A stretch of 64,000 bases of DNA from Kappaphycus alvarezii. Lineage: Eukaryota > Rhodophyta > Florideophyceae > Gigartinales > Solieriaceae. The translations under genes and the position numbers were made by a program. The notes under the pieces were generated by a model that ran no database searches, was not told where the DNA came from, and saw only the letters and a program-made list of their open reading frames with translations. Where the stretch lies: the NCBI GenBank assembly GCA_002205965.3, contig NADL03000054.1, positions 248,001 through 312,000 on the forward strand, in the 5' to 3' direction. Positions 56,487-64,000 of the stretch are shown here, piece after piece; position 1 is the stretch's first letter, and every line of letters starts with the position of its first letter.

Positions 56487-57470
56487 TGTAGTTCAATTGG
56501 CACTCACACTGTAATGCCACCGGTAGAGCTGATTTGGTGATCTTCTTTTGATCTGATTCACTGCCCAGCAGGTACTGTACTGTACAGTAAGGACAATTTT
56601 AGCTTGTCTCGCACTACTACTTTTGGTACCGTATAACCACGAGAGGGCTTGAGGGCTTGCAGTCTGGACCACTCCGCCCCCAAATTAGACCTGATATTTT
56701 CGCAAGTGAAAGGCATCTATTGGGCCAAGTGTCGAATTTACTTATCACTAACTTGGATCTCCCTTGCTTGGCTGACCTTAACTTCACTCACCCCGCCGTC
56801 GTAGATAACCCTAACCTAGCTAACTAGTATTTATACCTACCTGGCCACTAGGGCCCCAAATTAAACAACCATCCCGGGGTTGGCTCTGAACTTGACTCCC
56901 AAATTCCTCCTTTGCAGAAACCTTGCCAATGGCAACTTTGCCTATAGCCACGTTTATCCGCCTGGGTCCCCCTTTTTATTACCCCCAATCTAATATTATA
57001 ACACCCATTTTGTTGTTTTTTTGTGATATTTACTCACGCTTGGCGCCCCGGACTCCGGCGTCTATATACAAATAGGAACTTCAAGGTTGTCATTTGTGAC
57101 AACATAAATATCTCCAAAGGAGGTATACAGCACTGCTGACCCCTCAATACACCTTATTTGTCCATTATTACTCTCCTTGTGTCAACGGTTTTTTGGAATC
57201 GATCCTTATCAAGGTTCTAGCATTCTGCGGACCACTGTTCGGCCTTACAACCCGGAGTACAAGTATACCGTCGAGCCGTCCAATGAATCCCCCCCGCTCT
57301 TCCAGCTCTACTTCTCCTCGCAACTGGCGAGCTGTGCTACTGCACCACAGGGTGCTTAAAGAGAAAGAGGGACAGCGAACACTCTGTGGGCCTTGGTGTG
57401 TGTGTGTTGTTTTTTTCATTGCCTGACGGTGTTCTATTCCTAAATGAGAAGAACTGCGCACCGCGTATTG
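56487..57470 (+). repeat. Dispersed 1-kb repeat, copy B (gypsy-LTR-like)
   Basis: Second copy of 43236-44243 in the same orientation. It starts TGTAGTTCAATTGGCACTC, carries CTTGGCGCC at 57039-57047, and ends near GCGCACCGCGTATTG. Both copies stop at nearly the same point, so the shared unit has defined ends. It contains GTACTGTACTGTACAG at 56573-56588. Confidence 0.6.
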
Positions 57471-58134
57471 CACTACGATAATGTTTCGCGTATTCACAGA
57501 GTTTCGAGTCAAATTCATGAGATGTTTCTGTGTTCATTGGCTGGCTGAGCAAACTGTTACTTTAATTTCCGATATTTTTTAGCTTCTTTTTGCGCCATTT
57601 TCCCCTTGACGTGCGTATCATTTCACCACTACCAGCAAATTTGTAGCTTTACGTATACCAATTTCGCGTACTAAACCTCCAGGGCCTAAAGAACACACAG
57701 GAGCACATAGTGAGTCATTTGGGGAATCCAGGGGTTATTTGTAAGGAATGACAGCAATAGAAAAATTGTATCCAAAATCCGAAAACTCATGATATTTACT
57801 CCAAATACGTGAAGTTTGCAGCTATACATAAAGTTTCCAAAGAACAGCGTGAAAATTAAAAATAATAGACTACTATCAAAGAAAGGCAGGAGAGTTACTA
57901 GAACATATGGTAATTCCGCAAATAGAACATGGTGGCGCCCCATTACAGTAGCGGAAGTCAACAGGGCGGGCAAAACCGGAATGACTGCCCGCCGAGTACT
58001 AGAACAGTTGCACATAGCACCACACACACCCGCAAATACATCAACCCCTATACTCGCCCCCTCATTAATCAATCCATCGCTTCACTCAAAAAATAGGCCC
58101 CGCCATTTTCTTTCTTTCGAGCAACCTTTTGCAT
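57471..58134. other. Spacer before the transposase remnant
   Basis: Antisense frames at 57686-58072 (-) and 57816-58145 (+) overlap and show no motif. It may hold the left flank or terminal repeat of the element at 58135. Confidence 0.35.
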
Positions 58135-59454
58135 ATGGGCAATAAATCCAACAAATCTCCCTCTTTTTATAAGACTCAGGCGTCTACAGCACTCTATATA
58201 CTTGCTGAATCAGCAGATACCCGCGAGAACGTCCTGGACGAAGAGAACTCTGAACTGATCAGGAATTGTACTGATGATGAGAATGACAGTATAACCCCGA
58301 TTTTTGATGACTTCTACGAGCAAGGCTCTAGCAAAGCTATACCTCTGGCAGAGCTTTATGTCGAAATGACAAACATTGACCTCCAGCGGCTTGAGGCTAT
58401 TTGGATGGGATTTAAGTCGTTTATCGACCCTAAGTCTTGCAATGGGGGAGGCAAAAAGCATTTATACCCCGAAAGACGTTTTTTAACAGTAAGCGTCTTA
58501 AAGCTTGGATGACAATGGGATTTTATGGCAAAGATATTTTACTTGATTTAAGGACTTCCTCGCTTGAAAGGCTTATCATGAACTTTATTCGGCTTACATA
58601 TAATGGGATGTATGAATAATATGCCGATTAACATTCAGAAAGTGACACTATGGAATATATGTAAGAAGGAAAAAAGCTTCCCAAAATCTTTGAAATGACC
58701 CGATGCGCAACAGATGGCACATTACAGCCGTCCTGTAGGCCATCAGAAGCTTTGGTCGAGGGGACGAAGTATTTTGGCAAAAAGCATGGCCAATATGACT
58801 TTAAAGTTTAGCAGTATGTGCTGGATAGCTGGATAGCAATAGATTATAGTTCTCAAGAACCTGGATCGGTTTCTTTTTTGAAATTATTTCAGGGAATGCA
58901 ATGGCTTCACAACTAGATGCTGAGAAAGACACATGAAGAACACTAATTCGAAGATGAAGGCCCCTTGTTGGCAGATACCCGAATCAATGGGTTGCCTTAG
59001 TTGACACGGGGTATCAAGGGGCCCAAGAATTTGTTCGTCATGTTCATCCGACGAGGAAGCAGAAGAATGGCGTAGTTACTCCCGCGAAGGTCGCTGCAAA
59101 TCTTCACCAATCAGGGTATCGTGTATTCTTGGGAAACTATTTTGGTCTGTTATGTTCAATTTGGAATGTTTTTGGGACCAAGTTCAAATGGGCAGAGAGT
59201 AATTACAGTGGAATGTTTCATTTATATCTCAACCTTACTAAATTTATGTGTTATGCAACCCGCTTCGTTCGGATGATGGACGTATATACCACAAAATTAT
59301 GAATCGGTGGCACAATATCAGTCAGTCGCAGATAGAGAAGCGCAAACGTGTACATGCCAAGTACAGAGAAAAGCAACTTCGCATGTCGACATGCAGTTTT
59401 GGGTTTGTGTTGTACGTGATTGAAATGCCACCCAATCTCCGTATTTTTGAATAA
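58135..59454 (+). pseudogene. DDE_Tnp_4 (PIF/Harbinger-like) transposase, nearly full length
   Basis: From an ATG at 58135 (MGNKSNKSPSFYKTQ) through an acidic N-terminus, LQRLEAIWMGFKSF, a basic helix and, after stops, SSLERLIMNFIRLTYNGMYE. The catalytic part reads RCATDGTLQPSCRPSEALVE (first Asp), KKHGQYDFKV, MLRKTHEEH, then NQWVALVDTGYQGAQEFVR (TGYQG where DKGYQG is usual), HPTRKQKNGVVTPAKVAAN, LGNYFGLLCSIWNVFGTKFK, FHLYLNLTKF and CNPLRSDDGRIYHKIMNR. Four or more frame changes and stops. It is another family from the copy at 6880-7830, though with the same domain order. Confidence 0.85.
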
Positions 59455-59639
59455 ATACTTGTGCCCTTTTGATTGTTTCATACTGCTAAATCGCGATAAC
59501 TATAACTCCTCGGTAGAAGCCCGTGGGTTCCACTAAGCGCGTGGTTCCCTTTAAAGAAAGTTATCATTTTGGACAAACCTTGTCCAATCATTAAGAAACT
59601 ACCAAAATATAATTGAAAAATTCATCAATGGTGTGCTGA

Positions 59640-61190
59640 CGGACAGACTGTGCTACATCACGCCTGAGTCTGGCTTGATTCCGTCAAATCCACTGCAAAA
59701 AAGCAGTCGAGTTATCAACACAGAAATGTCTGCAGCCTGCTTGCGATTGGCAAGCGCCTTGAGCTGCTCTTTTGCAGTTGGAACGCAAACAACCTCCGCA
59801 TCCTCCTCAGTACTCTCATTAGCATCCCCAGCCACACCAGTAATTGATTCGACAAAAACATCTTCAGTAACTACATGCGTACAGTACAGTAGTCATTCTC
59901 TCCTGCGGGATTCAACAGATCTTAAATAAAAAATCCCGATATAGATGTAAGAGATTGTAAACTATTAGCAGCGCGTCTAAACATGAAACGACTCTGCACT
60001 CTTGGCGAGCAATTCCCACGGATTCCTCAGCTTCGCTCTCATTCATTTACCCTTCAAATTTCTGGAGTGAACCAGAACGCCTCCAACAGTACCTAATCAA
60101 TGATGCCGGAATTTCATTCCATGCCTTCTTACACTACTGCATAGCCACCCAAACATCTACTGTATACATTTGCTTGAAATCACCGTCAACTTTATGTAAG
60201 GCTCTTTCCATTTGTAACGTACAATATCGAAGCTTTAAAGCTGCAATTATCCGACATCCATGGATTCTATTTTAGAGGTGCAATTTGGAGGTAAGAACAC
60301 AACTACTACATTGGTAAGGTCTGGAAGCATTTCAGCTTTCCCATGGGAACTACAGATTCCAATTATTAGAACTGCTTTGCGCCCAGGTGTGCGCCTAATT
60401 TAGTCATTGAAAAGTTGAAGCCATTCAAAAAAAATGCCACGGTCATCCATGCCTTCTTGTTGGTATGGTAGTCAAGCCCCAGCTCGTTGCCGGTCTTTTT
60501 CTTGAAAAATTTAGGTTGAACAGAGTTGCTGACTATCATCAGTTCTATCTTTTCACTACCAATTGCGTTCGCGCAAGGAATAAGCGTGATTCGTTGCTTC
60601 TCCATTTTACGCCCAGGAAAAGATTGCAATGCTGTCGTATTGTCCGGTGCTAAACAATACAAACAGCCCACATTCACCTGCGTTGAATATATCCCCGGGC
60701 GCATAGTCCAAGGGCACCTGCTTAATTTCTGGAAGTTACCTCTCTAGAGCGCTGAAATCCACATCACCAGAATCCAGGGAAATCTAAAAACGCGTAGACA
60801 CCATCTCTTCTTGAACCTGTCCAGCCAACCTGAGCAAAACCTCAGGTTAAGGTGCTTGTCAATAAGAAGCTTCTCATTCGCTAGCTGTTGGAGCTTTGTC
60901 GCTTTGGCTCGAATCATATCTACATTGAGACTAATGAGGCTGTGTGTATGTCACAGATCCATGTAAACACTGCTTCTTCGACTGCATGGTTCTTACCTTC
61001 CTTGTCCCGCACCTTTTTAGAAAAATGCCTATCGTCTCTCCCTATCAAGGTGTCAGATTTCGATAGAATTCGGGACGTCGCAGATTTGCTCGGAGCTTAA
61101 GTAAGTTTAAACTTAGTTGTTGCCCAAACAGCTAATGCTCTGTTAGTATTATTCTCGCCTACTTGGACTCTACGGAGCCTTTCTTGGTAC
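59640..61190 (-). pseudogene. Tigger/CENP-B-like (DDE_1) transposase remnant
   Basis: Minus strand. The N-terminal helix-turn-helix reads TNRALAVWATTKFKL then APSKSATSRILSK near 61090-61150. The second DNA-binding part is KNHAVEEAVFTWICDMH near 60990. The DDE_1 core includes KQRITLIPCANAIGSEKIEL near 60580, KKAWMTVAFFLNGFN near 60440, RKAVLIIGICSSHGK near 60380 (catalytic Asp of IDNCSAH lost), and FLPPNCTSKIESMDVG near 60270. An acidic tail with EQLKALANRK ends near 59650. Stops and shifts throughout. The family is a nuclear cut-and-paste transposase, distinct from the nested pogo-like copy at 3.3-5.4 kb. Confidence 0.85.
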
Positions 61191-64000
61191 ATCTTCTTCT
61201 TTTGAAGGATTTGAAGAATAATTTTGATGAGGGGCATGTTGAGTGGTCGGAGTTGCAGGGTTGGTTTTGAAATTCTGTTAGTCGCCTGTGCGCGTTTATC
61301 AGGTCTATACATATGGGGGAGCATTTCATTACTTCTCTCACAGTGAGAGGTTTGCATGGATTACAGTTAGCGATAACGTTAACAAAATCATAGAAACAGA
61401 GGGGATTTTGAAACCAACCAATAAATTTCAAACGTTACATACAGAAACTTTCGATCTGATCGTGCTCATGTTATTCAATTAATGTATTTTTGTACAGTTG
61501 GTCCGTTATGCACTCTATTTTGGGAGTTTTTTAAATGATTAAAATTATAATTATAAGAAAAACAAACCGGTATCCTGGAATCTGGGGTTCCAGTTATACG
61601 GAGGCGAATCCTCCTCTAATTTTGGTTAAAGTTTTGGAGGTTTTTTCTCGGGAGCCTAGTCCTGGCTCCAGTTAATTTTTTTTACCCGTACCGTGGATTC
61701 CAGTTATCGCGATTTGACTGTATTTATGTACGGATGAAACACCGATTAATACTTTGGAAGATCGCCCGCTACAAAGCAACTAACCGTCTGCAGTATGGCT
61801 CTCCCGCCGAGATATAATATCCCCGCAGTCTAAATGAGCGCTGCCTCAGGAAAAGGGGGGGAAAGGTGGGTGTCTTTATTGAGATGTATGGATTGGCTGG
61901 AACCCATTTGGAGTTGCAAATCTGAATTTCATATTAAACACATGTACTGATGGTCGAAGCAATGTACTAAACACATCTGTCGAATGCTAGCACCAGAAGC
62001 AGTCTACTCTGGAAAATGCCCCTTGTGCCGCAACACAAACCCCCGGAAACTTCGGGAAAACTAGCACATTCATTTTTTTGAACACGATGTAGATTTTGGG
62101 GCCTGGTGGGCCCTGAACAGCACAGCACAGGCCATTACCGTGCACTTCATGAGCGACCAAGCGTCGAATTTAACAGCAAAAAGAAAGTATGTTAAAATAA
62201 TGTGAAATATCCAATGCTGCACGCATTTGGCTGCGGGGGTACCTGTACAACGTCGCGACATCCCTCGGGACCTAGCTATTCCACGTTGTACCAGATTTAT
62301 TTTTTAATTTTGGAATAGCACAATGAACACACACGAAACTGCCGATTTGAAGCCTAGGAGAAAGTGATTTCGGACGATCCTCCGCAAACAGGATCAGACA
62401 TGTCTCGGAATTTCTTCTTTTCCGTATGTCCAGTGTAGGTATCAAAAGCCGATTTCAAATCAACGTAGACAGTGCAAGTACCAGTATTCGACCAGATAAA
62501 GGGCTTCTGTTCAACGTTTGACTCAACTCTAAAAAGAAGTAGTTGTTTACGACGGAAACGACTGGATCTTCCGGAGAGGCACGCAATGACCGCAACGTGT
62601 GTTCAAAGCCTCCTATTTTGCAGTGGTCTTTTCTCACCCTCCTTCCACGTTCTACAACAAGCCATAAATGATGCAGAGTTCTGACAGCAGTCATTTTGTG
62701 AGGCTAAACTACTTTAAATTGCAAGGTGTTGCCATTATTAATGATCGATAACTTGTGGTTCGAATAAACACCAGATGTAAGCACAATTACCACAGACATA
62801 CATGGTCTGGTTGTAAAAGTTTCTTTCCATGTTGAAATTAAGTAATGTGGTTTAAAAAACTTTGGCCCAAGGATTGGATCATCTCTCTCCCCCATCTCGG
62901 CCTCTCTATCTGAGTCCTCGTATTCATCTTCAAGCTAAGAAAACTTGTGCTTAACCCCTATGCCAACATCTTCAGAACATTTTGGAGACACTCTATCGTC
63001 GTCAAAAGCAGTTTCATTTTCTACGTATGTTGTCAGAAATATTTTGCTAAATCTTAATAAAGATAAAAGGTGCCAACATACTTTTACCAGGACTGCCATC
63101 AAAAGATACTGCTTTTAGCAAGCGAAGGTAACAAGTGCGAAAATTCTTGAGGTGGTATTTGGAGAACCTAGTGTGAGGGTATTTCACGCTTCTGGTGTCG
63201 TCATCGGCCGTGACTTCTCCACTCTCGATGAATCTATTTTGAAACTTGCCATCCGGGTTTGATTTGGAGAGCTTCGGAGGAGGGTCGACGTCCCTGTTTT
63301 GAACCTTTGCAAAAACGGTCTAAAAATATAGATCAGATATTTCAGTTTATCCTCGAAAGTAGTGTCTTGTAGTATTTCAATGAATTTGTAAAGCAAAATT
63401 GTTTATTATATATACAAAGTTCTGTGGCTCATAAAAGATGAGTGAAAAAAGAAGTCATAAACTAATAAAGACAGTATTTAGGAGTTCTAACAGGAGCCAA
63501 GGTCTCATATAAACACTTTTTCTTACCACAGTCATCTTCCTAAGATTGAGCATATAATCTGATGCCATCATCTCAGTAGCGAAACAACTAAGTCACTCCG
63601 CACAAAAATTCCAGATAGTGGCCGTTAATGCTCTTCGACTTGATGAAATCGGACATGACATGATGGGGCGCGCCAATGGTCTGCGCAAATATGTTTTCCT
63701 GTCCCGTTTTGTTCCAATGTTTGATGTAAAGCCAGATATTTGTGCTCTTTTATAAAATTACATCAAGATATGTTCACTTCGTTTACCAAATCCATGCCAT
63801 TTTCTTTGACTATAAAAACTCAAAATCAATGCAACAGAAAGCATTTTTCCACCAATGCAAACGTTGACAAAAACACGTTTCAAAGATGGTCCTGGAAGTA
63901 TGTATTTTAATTGACACACATTCAAGTCGTACGTTTTCTCACTCTCAATTTTGGGCATATTATTCATTTAAATATCATTATTTATATCAGGTTTGAGAAA
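61191..64000. other. TE-like tail of the window, unassigned
   Basis: Minus-strand frames with some protein-like character: 62455-62694 (LHHLWLVVERGRRVRKDHCK), 62704-62895 (FFKPHYLISTWKETFTTRPC), 63184-63396 (FEDKLKYLIYIFRPFLQRF) and 63758-63967. The run of same-strand pieces suggests one decayed element, and a piggyBac-like transposase was considered but not established. 61191-62060 shows nothing. Confidence 0.35.

Noticed and set aside
61191..64000. piggyBac-like transposase
   Set aside because: A few phrases resemble it, but no ordered set of catalytic blocks could be followed.

Overview
The window looks like nuclear DNA of a photosynthetic eukaryote, most likely a red alga of the gene-island type (a florideophyte seaweed is my best guess; this is inference). 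Four things point there. (1) A compact, intron-poor, GC-rich block at about 11.9-30.1 kb encodes eukaryotic proteins (two Rab11-type GTPases, a CSA/ERCC8-like WD40 protein, RCC1 repeats, an RNase P Rpp21/Rpr2 subunit). (2) The same block holds plastid-type proteins: divinyl chlorophyllide 8-vinyl reductase and TLP18.3. (3) Two plastid leaders begin M-A-F, with Phe at position 3 and no ER signal peptide, as known for red algal and glaucophyte transit peptides. (4) The island lies in AT-rich sequence full of decayed transposons.

Layout. 1-11.7 kb: TE graveyard with a Ty1/copia 3' end plus LTR, a Tc1/mariner pseudogene split by a fossil pogo-like element, two DDE_Tnp_4 (PIF/Harbinger-like) fragments, and two inverted copies of a non-LTR retroelement C-terminal domain. 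11.9-30.1 kb: gene island of about eleven genes, often in divergent pairs with short shared upstream regions rich in TACTG/TACAGTA motifs. 31.4-36.0 kb: one complete but dead Ty1/copia element with 248-bp LTRs. 37.6-40.0 kb: bacterial-type IS5 and IS3 insertion-sequence remnants. 43.2-64 kb: gypsy remnants, a 1-kb dispersed repeat present twice, an element bounded by long inverted repeats at 51.7-53.2 kb, a third copy of the non-LTR domain, and long DDE_Tnp_4 and Tigger/CENP-B-like transposase pseudogenes.

The island genes cover housekeeping and plastid roles rather than one operon-like pathway: chlorophyll synthesis (DVR), photosystem II maintenance (TLP18.3), lipoate attachment (LipB), membrane traffic (Rab11), tRNA processing (Rpp21), and transcription-coupled repair (CSA). 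Five of them (ITFG1-like, CSA-like, RCC1-like, LipB, DVR) need single-base frame corrections, mostly in homopolymers. I read these mainly as assembly errors rather than pseudogenes, so their coordinates span the frame breaks. No tRNA, rRNA or CRISPR was found. All family assignments come from reading motifs by eye; no search was run.
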